64,000 nt of DNA from an uncultured Muribaculum sp. Its GTDB lineage: Bacteria; Bacteroidota; Bacteroidia; Bacteroidales; Muribaculaceae. This document shows positions 42,374-52,458 of this stretch, piece after piece; positions within the stretch are counted from its first letter, which is position 1; each line of letters starts with the position of its first letter. The notes beneath the pieces are model-generated. The model was given only the letters and a program-made list of their open reading frames with translations. It did not search any database and had not been told where the DNA came from. Position numbers and translations under genes: made by a program. The DNA lies in the NCBI GenBank assembly GCA_910589555.1, contig CAJUTE010000001.1:62093-126092 (forward strand). The letters run 5' to 3'.

Positions 42374-43732
42374 ATGAAGAAAACTCTTTTATCACTAATA
42401 GTCATCGGCACCTCAATCGGTGCCGATGCCGCAAATTACAATATCGTTGACTTCGGAGCCAAGAACGACACTACCGTATTAAGCACCGAGGCTGTTCAGA
42501 ACGCCATTGACCGCTGCACGGCAAACGGCGGCGGCACTGTCATGGTGCCAACCGGAAACTACAAAATAGGCAGCATATTCCTGAAAAGCAACGTGACACT
42601 TCAACTCGAAAACGGCGCCACACTTTTCGGCAGCACCGACATCAAAGATTACACACCTGTAGTGTCGGACTATGTGTCGCTGCGCACCGGTGTTCCCACC
42701 ATCCAGCTCATCTATGCCGACAATGTGAGCAATGTGGCAATAACCGGACAGGGCACTATCGACGGACGAGGCAAGGCTTTTCCTAAACTGTCATGGAACG
42801 ATGAAGGATTGACCCGCCCTCACTTGCTCCGGTTTATACGCAGCAACGATGTGACAGTGACAGGAATCACCCTTAAAAACTCAGGATGCTGGATGCAGCA
42901 CTATCTTGCCTGCGACCGTGTGAAGATCGACGGCATCACCGTATTCAACCGAAACAATTACAATAATGACGCTCTTGACCTCGACGGATGCCACAATGTA
43001 GTTGTCTCCAACATGATCGCCGATTCCGATGACGATGCCATCACCCTCAAGAGCACTTCACCGAGATTGTGTGAGGATATAACCATATCCAACTGCATCG
43101 TGTCGAGCCACTGCAACGCCATTAAACTCGGCACCGAGACCAACGGCGGATTCCGCAACATAAACATACGCGGCATCGTTGTCAAGCCCTCATCCGACCA
43201 GTCAAGCCAGTATTTCGGCTATCCTGACGGAAGGGGACACTCGGCAATCTCGCTTGAAATAGTGGACGGCGGCACAATGCGCAACGTGAACATAGGCGAC
43301 ATAACCATCACCGGAACCGAATCGCCCATATTCATACGACTCGCCGACCGCGCGCGTGCTTACTCAAAAGATCATCCCGTGGAAGGGGTGGGCAGCATAA
43401 GCGGGGTGTGCCTTCATGACATCATGATCGACGGAGCAGGACCATCGGGTTGTTCAATCACAGGAATTGAAAACCATCCCGTGACCGACATCGCGCTTCA
43501 TAATATCACCATACGCCACGCAGGCGGACAGAAGGCGACTGAAGCCCCCAAAGATGAGAAAATAAAGGATTATCCCGAATCGACAATGTGGGGCATACTG
43601 CCTGCACAGGGATTCTGGCTCAACCACACACGCGACATTGAATTCCGCAACGTGAAAGTAATAGCCGAGACTCCTGATGAGCGCCCCGTCTATGTCAAAT
43701 CAGACAGCGAGAATATCGTAATATCAGAGTAA
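42374..43732 (+). CDS. glycoside hydrolase family 28 (polygalacturonase-like), exported
   Basis: A 452-residue GH28 enzyme. The ATG at 42374 gives MKKTLLSLIVIGTSIGADA, a signal peptide; the frame also opens five codons earlier, overlapping the previous stop, which is less likely. The beta-helix has NIVDFGAKNDTTVLSTEAVQNAID at the start, and the catalytic aspartates lie in NNDALDLDG (about residues 201-209) and SDDDAITLKS (about 224-233). The usual GHG site reads SSHCNAIKLGTETNGGF, so this is a divergent GH28 (galacturonosidase or a pectin-side-chain enzyme are alternatives). It probably digests oligogalacturonides released by the two lyases. Its stop overlaps the end of the convergent small gene. 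Confidence 0.9.
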   Translation: MKKTLLSLIVIGTSIGADAANYNIVDFGAKNDTTVLSTEAVQNAIDRCTANGGGTVMVPTGNYKIGSIFLKSNVTLQLENGATLFGSTDIKDYTPVVSDYVSLRTGVPTIQLIYADNVSNVAITGQGTIDGRGKAFPKLSWNDEGLTRPHLLRFIRSNDVTVTGITLKNSGCWMQHYLACDRVKIDGITVFNRNNYNNDALDLDGCHNVVVSNMIADSDDDAITLKSTSPRLCEDITISNCIVSSHCNAIKLGTETNGGFRNINIRGIVVKPSSDQSSQYFGYPDGRGHSAISLEIVDGGTMRNVNIGDITITGTESPIFIRLADRARAYSKDHPVEGVGSISGVCLHDIMIDGAGPSGCSITGIENHPVTDIALHNITIRHAGGQKATEAPKDEKIKDYPESTMWGILPAQGFWLNHTRDIEFRNVKVIAETPDERPVYVKSDSENIVISE

Positions 43733-43999
43733 GAAATAACATCCCGCATAGCTCAACAGAAGCACGCACAGGAGTATCCAACTAAGCTCCTTGCGTGCTT
43801 CGTAGCTTTTATAGGCATAATAGCAACTCAGCACAGCATAGAGCGGCATGATGAAAAACAATATTGACACCGTGTCATACTTGTCATAATCTTCAAGCAC
43901 CCGGGTTATAACACCCACCCATGAAAACAACGGCAGCAGCATGACTATGATTATGATGATAAACCACCATGGAGGACGTTGATAATTGTTGTTGTTCAT
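43724..43999 (-). CDS. small membrane protein, function unknown
   Basis: A 91-residue protein with three hydrophobic segments (about residues 11-33, 44-62, 72-91). Its ATG overlaps the stop of the upstream epimerase-like gene (ATGA type), so it is translated from the same transcript. It has no recognised family. Its 3' end overlaps the GH28 gene by nine bases in convergent orientation. Without a homologue search the reality of this gene rests on the coupling and the membrane pattern. Confidence 0.6.
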   Translation of the reverse strand: MNNNNYQRPPWWFIIIIIVMLLPLFSWVGVITRVLEDYDKYDTVSILFFIMPLYAVLSCYYAYKSYEARKELSWILLCVLLLSYAGCYFLL

Positions 44000-45006
44000 T
44001 TCTTGTCGATTGATTGTTTATAAGCTTTCACAGTCTCCTCGATGCCACGTTCAAGCGAGTATTGCGGAGCAAATCCGAAATCACGTTTGGCATCGCTCAC
44101 ATCGGCATTCCAGTTGCGTTGCTTCATTATTTTATATTTATCGGTGTTGAGAGTCGAGGGTTTAAGTTTCGCCACACCATATTTCTCGGCAACAAACGAA
44201 GCTATCTTCACTATCCACAACGGCAACCTCACGGGAATGACAAAGTTTTTACCGAGTTCCTTTGCCACGATGCTCCGGAACTGCTTCTGAGTGTATGCCT
44301 TATCCTCGCTTATGATATACTTTTTCTTCAGCGGGGCTTTTTCCAAAGCATCAAATATAGCCTTTACCAAATCCTCCACGTAGATAAATGTCAATAACTG
44401 CTTGCGGAACCCCACGCCGAAATCCCAATGGCTGTCGATACACTTTATCATCATGAGGTAATCCTGCTCGTGAGGGCCATACACTCCGGTGGGGCGGAAT
44501 ATGATCCACGGAATGTCGGGCGACATCTCAAGCAATGTCTCGGCTTTTATCTTCGACACACCGTAACGGGTATTGGGCGAAGGTATGTCGGTCGATGTAT
44601 AAGGAGTATAATTCTTTTCATCACCGGGTCCCAGAGCGCTGAGACTGCTCATGTAAAGAAACCTCTCAGGAAGTTTATCAACACTTCTCAACGCCTCGGT
44701 CACATTTTTCAGATATTCGTAGTTAATGCGGTTAAAGTCGCGATAATCAGTGACCTTAGTCGCACCGAGATTATATACTATGTAGTCCCACTTCTCCCCG
44801 TCAGGCAGAGCTTTTTCAAACTTATCAACCAACTTGTCAACATCATCATAATCGAGCACTACAAACTTCAATCTCTCGTCGTCCAGATACCTTCTGGAAG
44901 TGGATTCCCTGACAGCAACCCACGTTTCATACTCCCGTTCAAGACTTTCACGGGCAATAAATCCGCCAATAAACCCACCGGCGCCTATAATAAGGACTCT
45001 CTTCAT
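43996..45006 (-). CDS. NAD-dependent epimerase/dehydratase family protein
   Basis: A 336-residue extended SDR protein. It opens with VLIIGAGGFIGGFIARE, the dinucleotide loop GxGGFIG (about residues 7-13), and has the catalytic YxxxK in TRYGVSKIKAETLLEM (about 146-161) and FLYMSSLSALG with the serine. FRPTGVYGPHEQDYL follows. Members act on NDP-sugars or on steroid-like ketones; the substrate here is not determinable. It lies next to the candidate origin gap, transcribed away from it. Minus-strand TAACTTTG (45046-45039) is its likely -7 element. Confidence 0.82.
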   Translation of the reverse strand: MKRVLIIGAGGFIGGFIARESLEREYETWVAVRESTSRRYLDDERLKFVVLDYDDVDKLVDKFEKALPDGEKWDYIVYNLGATKVTDYRDFNRINYEYLKNVTEALRSVDKLPERFLYMSSLSALGPGDEKNYTPYTSTDIPSPNTRYGVSKIKAETLLEMSPDIPWIIFRPTGVYGPHEQDYLMMIKCIDSHWDFGVGFRKQLLTFIYVEDLVKAIFDALEKAPLKKKYIISEDKAYTQKQFRSIVAKELGKNFVIPVRLPLWIVKIASFVAEKYGVAKLKPSTLNTDKYKIMKQRNWNADVSDAKRDFGFAPQYSLERGIEETVKAYKQSIDKK

Positions 45007-45585
45007 ATATGCAGTCTATAATAGTCAGTATCGATATCCAAAGTTAGTCAATAAATGTTGAAAAGAGTGTTTATAAAGGTTGAAAACTAAAAAATAATAT
45101 TTGATAAAACTTTTTGGAATTATCGGTTGTTTATATATGCACAGGTTATGCGGCAGTATGCAAATTAGTGAGAACCTTTATTTCAAACTGTTTTCCACAC
45201 ACTTTTCAGCAGTTATCAAGAGTGTTGACAGGAGAAAAACTATTAACAATCGAGTTATAAACGCAGCCTTGATAACTACATAAAAGCATCTTAAAATCCC
45301 GGTCAATTATACTTTACAACAACAAATTACGCTTCTTCCTCATCATATAGCCAATGTAGATTAAGTGTTTACGGTACTTTCATAAGTAAATACGCAAGAG
45401 AAAAGTGAAAAACTTATTTTCGCTATCAACAACAATAACTACCACTATAGATTTTTTCTTTAAAAAATTTTTCTTCTAAAAAATAAAACAATAAAAAAGA
45501 AAGTCGTTGAAAGTCGGTGCAGTGCGTTGGAAATTATATAGGGAAAATTTAGTAACTTTGCACACATATATAATAACATAGCTTT
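45007..45585. other. AT-rich intergenic region; candidate replication origin
   Basis: 579 bases with no convincing gene, between divergent epimerase and nadA. DnaA-box-like words (consensus TTATCCACA): TTTTCCACA (45191-45199), TTTTCAACA (minus, 45064-45056), TTTTCAACC (minus, 45086-45078), CTATCAACA (45423-45431), and an inverted pair AGTTATCAAG (45211-45220) and CTTGATAACT (45268-45277). A very AT-rich tract lies at 45447-45500. In sampled 60-base lines the + strand is C-richer to the left and G-richer to the right. TAACTTTG promoters face outward on both sides (45046-45039 minus; 45553-45560 plus). No box is an exact consensus match, and dnaA is not here, so the call is tentative. Confidence 0.35.
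45553..45560 (+). promoter_or_regulatory. -7 element of nadA
   Basis: TAACTTTG fits TAnnTTTG, about 26 bases before the nadA ATG; GTTG at 45526-45529 is a poorly spaced -33 candidate (23 bases). Confidence 0.5.
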
Positions 45586-46512
45586 ATGAAGGAAGAGATA
45601 TTGAAGCTTAAGAAAGAAAAGAACGCCGTGATCCTGGCTCATTACTATCAGATAGGGGAGATTCAGGACGTGGCTGATTATATAGGTGACAGTCTCGCGC
45701 TCGCTCAGATAGCATCAAAGCTTGAAGAGCCGGTGATCGTGATGTGTGGTGTGAATTTCATGGGAGAGACCGCCAAGATTCTTTGCCCCGGCAAGAAGGT
45801 GCTCATTCCTGACATTGAAGCCGGATGTTCGCTTGCCGACAGTTGCAATGCCGAGGAATTCCGGAAGTTCATTGAGGAGAATCCCGGTCACACCGTGATA
45901 AGCTATGTCAATACATCGGCTGAGGTGAAAGCGTTGACTGATGTTCTCGTGACATCGAGCAATGCCCGCCAGATAGTGGAAAGTTTCCCCGAAGAGACCC
46001 CTATCATATTCGGACCCGACCGTAATCTTGGAAACTACATCAATTCGGTGACCGGACGTAACATGAAACTATGGAACGGCGCTTGTCATGTGCATGAACA
46101 ATTCTCCATCGAGAAAATCATGGAATTGAAGAAGCAGCATCCCGGCGCGAAAGTGCTCGTGCATCCCGAGTGCAAGCGTCCTCTACAGTTGATAGCCGAT
46201 GAGGTGGGATCGACTGCCGCATTGCTTAAATATGCCATAGAGAGCGACAGCAAGGAATTCATAGTAGCTACTGAAAGCGGCATCCTTCATGAAATGCAGA
46301 AGAAGTGTCCGGAAAAAGTGTTCATTCCGGCACCGCCCAATGACTCGACCTGTGCCTGCAACGACTGCGTGTATATGAAGATGAACACCATGCAGAAACT
46401 TCTCGACTGTCTTAAAAACGAAGCTCCCGAGATACACGTTGACGCTGATATAGCAGAAAAAGCTCGACGTCCTATCGAGAGAATGCTTGAGATAAGCGCT
46501 AAAATAAAGTAA
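45586..46512 (+). CDS. nadA: quinolinate synthase
   Basis: NadA condenses iminoaspartate with dihydroxyacetone phosphate to quinolinate, an oxygen-sensitive [4Fe-4S] enzyme of de novo NAD synthesis. At 308 residues it has the usual length. Substrate residues lie in ILAHYYQIGEIQDVADYIGDSL (about residues 17-38); cluster cysteines lie in IVMCGVNFMGETA (about 52-64), in the CACNDC region (about 254-259) and, likely, in HPECKRPL. nadB is 8 kb away on the opposite strand, not in the same operon as in many relatives; nadC is not seen. Confidence 0.96.
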   Translation: MKEEILKLKKEKNAVILAHYYQIGEIQDVADYIGDSLALAQIASKLEEPVIVMCGVNFMGETAKILCPGKKVLIPDIEAGCSLADSCNAEEFRKFIEENPGHTVISYVNTSAEVKALTDVLVTSSNARQIVESFPEETPIIFGPDRNLGNYINSVTGRNMKLWNGACHVHEQFSIEKIMELKKQHPGAKVLVHPECKRPLQLIADEVGSTAALLKYAIESDSKEFIVATESGILHEMQKKCPEKVFIPAPPNDSTCACNDCVYMKMNTMQKLLDCLKNEAPEIHVDADIAEKARRPIERMLEISAKIK

Positions 46513-46545
46513 ACCCGCTCATATAAAAAATCAATAAGATAAATC

Positions 46546-49317
46546 ATGGAATATAATCACAGAGAGATAGAATCTCGTTGGCAACAATATTGGAAAGAGA
46601 ATAAGATATACAAGGCGGAAATAGACAAGACACGTCCGAAATATTATGTGCTTGATATGTTTCCTTATCCTTCGGGAGCGGGGCTTCACGTGGGACATCC
46701 CCTCGGCTATATAGCAAGCGACATCTTTTCACGATTCAAACGTCTTAACGGCTTCAATGTGCTTCACCCCATGGGATATGATGCTTACGGACTTCCCGCC
46801 GAGCAGTATGCGATACAGACCGGTCAGCATCCCGAGAAAACCACAATGGAGAATGTGGCTCGTTACCGCAGCCAGCTTGACAAAATAGGGTTCTGCTATG
46901 ACTGGGACCGTGAATTCAAGACTTGCGAACCGGAATACTACAAGTGGACCCAGTGGGCGTTCATGCAGATGTTCAACAGCTACTACAACACCAAACTCCA
47001 AAAGGCTTGTCCTATAAGCGACCTTATAGCTCATTTTGAAAAGGAGGGTAGCCGGGGAATAAATGCCGCCAGTGGAAAGGAACTTGAATTTACTGCCGAG
47101 CAGTGGAACTCTTACTCCGACAAGGAAAAGAGCGACACTCTCATGAACTACCGAATAGCTTATCTTGGCAACACCATGGTGAACTGGTGTCCCAAACTCG
47201 GCACCGTGCTTGCCAATGATGAGGTTAGCGAAGGTGTATCAATACGCGGTGGATATCCTGTGGAACAAAAATTGATGTATCAGTGGTGTCTCCGTGTGTC
47301 GGCATACGCCCAGCGTCTTCTTGACGGTCTTGAAAAAATCGACTGGACCGACTCGTTGAAAGAGACACAGCGTAACTGGATAGGACGTTCGGAGGGTGCA
47401 GAGATGCGTTTCCCCATAGCCGACAGCGATGTGGAGCTTGAAATCTTCACCACACGCGCCGATACTGTATTTGGTGTTACTTTCATGGTGCTTGCTCCTG
47501 AAAGCATCTACGTGGATATGATCACCACACCGGAGCAGCGTGATGCCGTCAATGCCTATCTCGACGAGGTTAAGCATAAGACCGAGCGTGAGCGCATGAT
47601 AGAGAAGAGCGTGTCAGGCGTGTTCACCGGAGCCTACGCGGTTAATCCTCTTACCGGAAAAAATATCCCGGTGTGGGTGAGCGACTATGTGCTTGCCGGA
47701 TATGGTACCGGAGCTATCATGGCTGTTCCGGCTCATGACAGCCGCGACTATGCTTTTGCAAAGCATTTCAATCTTCCCATCATTCCGCTTATTGAGGGGT
47801 GTGACGTGAGCGAAGAGAGTTTTGACGCCAAGTCGGGCAAGATGATCAATTCGCAAAGCGCCGATCTTAACCTCAACGGTATGGAGGTTAAGGATGCCAT
47901 CGCCGCTACAAAGAAATTCATTGAAGAGAAGGGTATAGGCAAGGTAAAGGTCAATTATCGTCTGCGTGACGCCATCTTCAGCCGTCAGCGTTATTGGGGC
48001 GAGCCTTTCCCTGTGTATTACAAGGATGGCATACCTCACTTGCTGAGTGAAGACAAGCTTCCGTTGCTTCTTCCTGAAGTTGACAAATATCTTCCTACCG
48101 AGACCGGCGAACCGCCGCTGGGCAGAGCCAAGAATTGGGCTACAGAAGACGGATATCAGCTTGAACTCAACACAATGCCCGGATTTGCCGGTTCATCAGC
48201 TTATTATCTCCGTTATATGGATCCGCGCAACAATGATGCTCTTGTGTCGAAAGATGCTAATGAGTACTGGCAGGATGTGGATCTTTACATAGGAGGAACC
48301 GAGCACGCTACCGGACACTTGATCTATGGCCGCTTCTGGAATAAATTCCTTTATGACCTCGGTCTTGTGGTGAAAGATGAACCGTTCAAGAAGCTTATCA
48401 ACCAGGGTATGATTCAGGGACGTTCCAACTTCGTGTATCGCATAAAGGACACCAATACCTTTGTGTCATACGGATTGAAGGGCGAATATGATGTCACTCC
48501 CATCCACGTAGACGTGAACATAGTGAGCAACGATATACTTGACCTTGATAAGTTCCGCGCATGGCGTCCTGAATTCAATGATGCCGAATTCATTCTCGAC
48601 AATGGAAAATATGAATGCGGATATGCGGTTGAGAAGATGTCGAAATCAATGTTCAATGTGGTAAATCCCGACGATATTGTAGAGCGTTACGGCGCCGACA
48701 CATTGCGACTCTATGAAATGTTCCTCGGTCCGCTTGAGCAGAGCAAGCCTTGGGACACTAACGGTATTGACGGCGTGAACCGCTTTTTAAAGCGATTGTG
48801 GGGACTTTTCTATAAAGGTGACGAATTCCTCGTGGCTGACGGAGAACCCACCAGGGATGAGCTTAAATCGCTTCATAAGCTGATCAAGAAGGTAACATGG
48901 GATATTGAAAACTTCTCATTCAACACCTCGATAGCGGCATTCATGATATGCGTCAATGAGCTTACCACATTGAAGTGTCACAACCGCGAAATCCTGTCAC
49001 AGCTTATAGTGCTTCTCGCACCGTTTGCGCCTCACATCACCGAGGAGCTGTGGCATGCTCTTGGCAATGACACTACCATTTTTGACGCTTCATGGCCCGC
49101 ATTCAACGAAGAGTATCTCAAGGAATCGACCGTCACGATGGCTGTTTCATTTAACGGTAAGGCACGTTTCAACATAGAGGTGCCTGTTGACATGGCTCGT
49201 GATGATATTGAGAAGACAGCCCTTGAAAATGAAGGTGCAGCTAAGTGGCTCGAAGGAAAAACTGTGAGAAAAATCATAGTAGTTCCCGGTAAGATCGTGA
49301 ATATCGTAGTAGGTTAA
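46546..49317 (+). CDS. leuS: leucyl-tRNA synthetase
   Basis: A 923-residue class Ia synthetase. It charges tRNA-Leu. The HIGH motif reads HVGHPLGY (about residues 42-49) within [22 protein letters not shown], and KMSKSMFN (about 696-703) is the second ATP site. The CP1 editing domain (about 220-430) includes [12 protein letters not shown] and [18 protein letters not shown], with the editing aspartate region. The C-terminal anticodon-binding domain ends [17 protein letters not shown]. It begins 33 bases after nadA. Confidence 0.98.
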   Translation: MEYNHREIESRWQQYWKENKIYKAEIDKTRPKYYVLDMFPYPSGAGLHVGHPLGYIASDIFSRFKRLNGFNVLHPMGYDAYGLPAEQYAIQTGQHPEKTTMENVARYRSQLDKIGFCYDWDREFKTCEPEYYKWTQWAFMQMFNSYYNTKLQKACPISDLIAHFEKEGSRGINAASGKELEFTAEQWNSYSDKEKSDTLMNYRIAYLGNTMVNWCPKLGTVLANDEVSEGVSIRGGYPVEQKLMYQWCLRVSAYAQRLLDGLEKIDWTDSLKETQRNWIGRSEGAEMRFPIADSDVELEIFTTRADTVFGVTFMVLAPESIYVDMITTPEQRDAVNAYLDEVKHKTERERMIEKSVSGVFTGAYAVNPLTGKNIPVWVSDYVLAGYGTGAIMAVPAHDSRDYAFAKHFNLPIIPLIEGCDVSEESFDAKSGKMINSQSADLNLNGMEVKDAIAATKKFIEEKGIGKVKVNYRLRDAIFSRQRYWGEPFPVYYKDGIPHLLSEDKLPLLLPEVDKYLPTETGEPPLGRAKNWATEDGYQLELNTMPGFAGSSAYYLRYMDPRNNDALVSKDANEYWQDVDLYIGGTEHATGHLIYGRFWNKFLYDLGLVVKDEPFKKLINQGMIQGRSNFVYRIKDTNTFVSYGLKGEYDVTPIHVDVNIVSNDILDLDKFRAWRPEFNDAEFILDNGKYECGYAVEKMSKSMFNVVNPDDIVERYGADTLRLYEMFLGPLEQSKPWDTNGIDGVNRFLKRLWGLFYKGDEFLVADGEPTRDELKSLHKLIKKVTWDIENFSFNTSIAAFMICVNELTTLKCHNREILSQLIVLLAPFAPHITEELWHALGNDTTIFDASWPAFNEEYLKESTVTMAVSFNGKARFNIEVPVDMARDDIEKTALENEGAAKWLEGKTVRKIIVVPGKIVNIVVG

Positions 49318-49366
49318 TCCACACAATAAAGATCCGGAATAATACGTTAGAATTCATATAAATGTC

Positions 49367-49954
49367 ATGAAAATGAATAAGATTGTCTTTGCTACCAATA
49401 ACGCTCATAAACTTGATGAGGTACGAGCCATTTTAGGTGAGGAGTATTGTGTGCTTGGACTTCATGACATTGGTTGTGATGAGGATATTCCTGAAACTTC
49501 CGATACTCTTGACGGCAATGCCGAGATCAAGGCTCGATTTGTCAAGGATAACTACGGTTATGACTGTTTTGCCGATGACACCGGTCTTGAAGTGGAGGCT
49601 CTTGATGGCGCTCCCGGAGTCTATTCAGCCCGTTATGCCGGTCCGGGTCATGATTCAGAAGCCAACATGACTCTCCTTCTTCAGAATATGAAGGGTAAGG
49701 TCAACAGGAGTGCGCGGTTCAGAACTGTGATATGTCTCATAGAGGGTGACTCGATGAAAAAATTTGAGGGCATCGTCAATGGTACAATCATCGAGGAGCG
49801 TAAAGGCAGCAATGGATTTGGATATGATCCTGTTTTTGTTCCAGAAGGTTTTGACCGTACATTTGCAGAGCTTAGTTCGGAAGAGAAAAATGGCGTTAGC
49901 CACAGAGGGCGCGCCACAGCTTGTCTCAGCGAATATTTTCATAACAAGAATTGA
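49367..49954 (+). CDS. rdgB: non-canonical purine NTP pyrophosphatase (RdgB/HAM1)
   Basis: A 195-residue enzyme that hydrolyses ITP, dITP and XTP to keep deaminated bases out of DNA and RNA. Family motifs: [17 protein letters not shown] (about residues 6-22), the catalytic [23 protein letters not shown] (about 69-91), [11 protein letters not shown] (about 147-157) and SHRGRA. The frame starts at 49367 with MKMNK; an internal ATG two codons on is the alternative. It follows leuS by about 50 bases. Confidence 0.95.
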   Translation: MKMNKIVFATNNAHKLDEVRAILGEEYCVLGLHDIGCDEDIPETSDTLDGNAEIKARFVKDNYGYDCFADDTGLEVEALDGAPGVYSARYAGPGHDSEANMTLLLQNMKGKVNRSARFRTVICLIEGDSMKKFEGIVNGTIIEERKGSNGFGYDPVFVPEGFDRTFAELSSEEKNGVSHRGRATACLSEYFHNKN

Positions 49955-49978
49955 TAATGTGTCATTTAAGATCTTGCT

Positions 49979-52381
49979 ATGATAAAAAGAATATTGTCGA
50001 CGTTTATGTCGATGTTGGTCATGGTCTGTGCCTTCGGTCAAGGTATAGGATCATGGAAAGTATACAGTAATTACAGCACAAACTATCTGGATAAGGTAAT
50101 AGACTCTAAAAACATGGTCTATTACCTTTCAGGTGGTTATGTTTATGCATACGACAAAGGCAGCGGGGAAACCATAGGTTATAATTCTGGCAACGGATTG
50201 AGCGATGTCAACGTGATTGACATATTCAGGAATTATGACCGTGATTATGTGATGCTGTTTTATCAGTCGGGCAATATCGACCTGATATATGATGACGGGA
50301 ATGTAGTGAATATGGGAGATATCGCCGCTGCTACTTATGTGACAGATAAAACCCTTAACAGCGTGGCATTCAATGGCGATGATGCATACGTGGCAACCGG
50401 TTTCGGAATAGTCAAATTCAATACTTCCAATTATACGGTAGAGGAATCGGGTATTTTCAATAAAAATGTGCCTGTCATATCCATAGCAGGTGACAAGCTT
50501 GTCATAAGCATCGATGATGAACTGTGCTATTCGCCGCTCGCAGGTCGCCATAATTCAATTGATGTGTTCACTACGCTCGGTAATGTGGGGAAACTGAAGG
50601 ATATGATTGCCATATCGGACAATAAATTCCTGTACACGAGTGAAACTGAGACTGAGGGTATAATTACCGCCGATTATTCATCTAACAGTTTGGTGAAGAA
50701 TTATATATACCTGTATTTTAATCCTGTCATCAATAAAATGGGTGATAAATGGATGATGGGAAATACCGGTAATTATGCTGTGGTCGACGGTGAAGGTAAT
50801 ATTGACATTCATAAAGTGCCGGAGTCAATAAAGAAATCCGGATATGATGATAATCTGCGATATAACTCAATTACCGATGACGGAAGCCTATGGTTTATAA
50901 ATCCTGACGGGTTAGGACATTATGACGGCAAATCGGATAATGTCGACCAGATTGAAATCAAACCGATGGGCACATATTCAAACAGGGGGGTGTGGAGCAT
51001 AGTCCCAAGCCTTTCTTCAGATAATATTTATATGACCAACAAAGCTGAAAGCCATGGAGCTTATATTGAAGCAAACCATGACCTGTTGTCAATAAATGTG
51101 ATGAAAGATGGTTTTGTGACTGATATCACTCCTGATGTGAAGGATGTGGAACTTGCCAATTCGGAATCGAGAGCCCTTCACCCGGGTTTTTCTATTGTGG
51201 AGGATCCTGAAGAACCGGGCACAATTTATCTGGGCACATGGTTTGAGGGTATATATAAATTCCGCGATGGCAAGCAAGTGGCGAAATATGACTGGCGAAA
51301 TATGCCTCTTGACCAGACTTATAATTGCACTGTCGTGTCGATGGATTTTGACAGTTCCAATAATCTTTGGGTCTATGGATATGACTTTAAGCAAAATATA
51401 TTCATAGGCGTGCTTCCGGCATCTAAAAGAAAGCAATCGCAGATATCAAAAAGTGACTGGATAAGCGTCAAAGCAAGTGATGTGGGAGTGTTCTTTTCGC
51501 GTGATTCACGCATCATGGCGCTCAAGCATTCAAAGAATAAAAATCTGGTGGTTGTAAGCTCAAGTGACTCTCCTTATAAATTTTTGATATACAATACTAA
51601 CGGCACAATCGATTCAACTTCGGATGACACATATCAAGTCTATACCGGTTTCATTGACCAAGATGGAAAATCATTTGGACCGGTAGGATTCTTTGGCATC
51701 GCAGAGGATAAGAACGGGGCATTGTGGCTGGGTAGCACCGATGGTGTTATAGTGATTCACAATCCGTCGTCCATGCTCAGTGGAAATGGAACTGTAGAGA
51801 GGGTGAAGGTGCCGAGAAATGACGGTACGCAGTATGCCGATTATCTTCTCTCCAACAGGCTTGTGTCGGCAATAGCTGTAGATAATGCCAATAGGAAGTG
51901 GTTGGGAACAACTACTTCCGGATTGTATCTCGTAAGCGAGGATGGTAAAGAGATTATATCCAATTTTACCGCAGATAATACAGGTATCGCCATAGATGAA
52001 ATAGCGGCTCTTGCCTGTGATCCAAATGGAAATTCAGTGTATGTGGGCACTCGCTACGGTCTGGCTGAGTATTCTTCCGATGCTTCCCCCGGAGCCGATG
52101 ATTATTCTGATATATATGCTTATCCAAATCCGGTGAAACCGGAATACACCGGTCCTATCACTATTACTGGATTGATGGATGGATCGCTTGTGAAGATATC
52201 GGATATAGCGGGAAATGTGTTTTATCAGTGCAAGGCTACGGGCGGAATGGCTGTGTGGGATGGCTGTGACGGTTCGGGACGTCGTGTCAAGACAGGGGTG
52301 TATCTTGTCTTTGCCTCAAACGGAGATTCTGACGGGGGTTCATCTAAAGGAGCCGTGACAAAGATAATGGTGATTAATTGA
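49979..52381 (+). CDS. porZ: type IX secretion protein PorZ-like beta-propeller
   Basis: An 800-residue exported protein. Signal peptide about residues 1-21 (ending CAFGQ). The PorZ N-terminal propeller opening is visible (GIGSWKVYSNYSTNYLDKVI, then VYAYDKGSG and YNSGNGLSDVNVIDIF), and the rest shows repeated YVGT, LWLGS and WLGTTTSGLYL segments as in two-component-regulator-type propellers. The C-terminus YAYPNPVKPEYTGPITITGL plus VKTGVYLVFAS and KIMVIN is a type IX sorting-like domain. PorZ is a surface member of the attachment complex that delivers A-type LPS during secretion. It is the only such component in the window; it supports a type IX system that could export the pectinases here. 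Confidence 0.8.
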   Translation: MIKRILSTFMSMLVMVCAFGQGIGSWKVYSNYSTNYLDKVIDSKNMVYYLSGGYVYAYDKGSGETIGYNSGNGLSDVNVIDIFRNYDRDYVMLFYQSGNIDLIYDDGNVVNMGDIAAATYVTDKTLNSVAFNGDDAYVATGFGIVKFNTSNYTVEESGIFNKNVPVISIAGDKLVISIDDELCYSPLAGRHNSIDVFTTLGNVGKLKDMIAISDNKFLYTSETETEGIITADYSSNSLVKNYIYLYFNPVINKMGDKWMMGNTGNYAVVDGEGNIDIHKVPESIKKSGYDDNLRYNSITDDGSLWFINPDGLGHYDGKSDNVDQIEIKPMGTYSNRGVWSIVPSLSSDNIYMTNKAESHGAYIEANHDLLSINVMKDGFVTDITPDVKDVELANSESRALHPGFSIVEDPEEPGTIYLGTWFEGIYKFRDGKQVAKYDWRNMPLDQTYNCTVVSMDFDSSNNLWVYGYDFKQNIFIGVLPASKRKQSQISKSDWISVKASDVGVFFSRDSRIMALKHSKNKNLVVVSSSDSPYKFLIYNTNGTIDSTSDDTYQVYTGFIDQDGKSFGPVGFFGIAEDKNGALWLGSTDGVIVIHNPSSMLSGNGTVERVKVPRNDGTQYADYLLSNRLVSAIAVDNANRKWLGTTTSGLYLVSEDGKEIISNFTADNTGIAIDEIAALACDPNGNSVYVGTRYGLAEYSSDASPGADDYSDIYAYPNPVKPEYTGPITITGLMDGSLVKISDIAGNVFYQCKATGGMAVWDGCDGSGRRVKTGVYLVFASNGDSDGGSSKGAVTKIMVIN

Positions 52382-52415
52382 AAATAAAAATTGGAAAAAT
52401 TCCAATCCAAACAGT

Positions 52416-52423
52416 TATATTTG
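52416..52423 (+). promoter_or_regulatory. -7 element upstream of the 173-residue hypothetical gene
   Basis: TATATTTG fits TAnnTTTG with TTGG (52391-52394) 21 bases upstream; a 6-bp palindrome TTGGAA-AAA-TTCCAA (52391-52405) overlaps the -33 region. Confidence 0.4.
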
Positions 52424-52458
52424 TCGTTATAAAATATAGAATTTAATATCCATAGTAT

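Noticed and set aside
45101..45283. 60-codon frame in the candidate origin gap
   Set aside because: No ribosome or promoter context, AT-driven composition and no similarity; the gap is better explained as non-coding.
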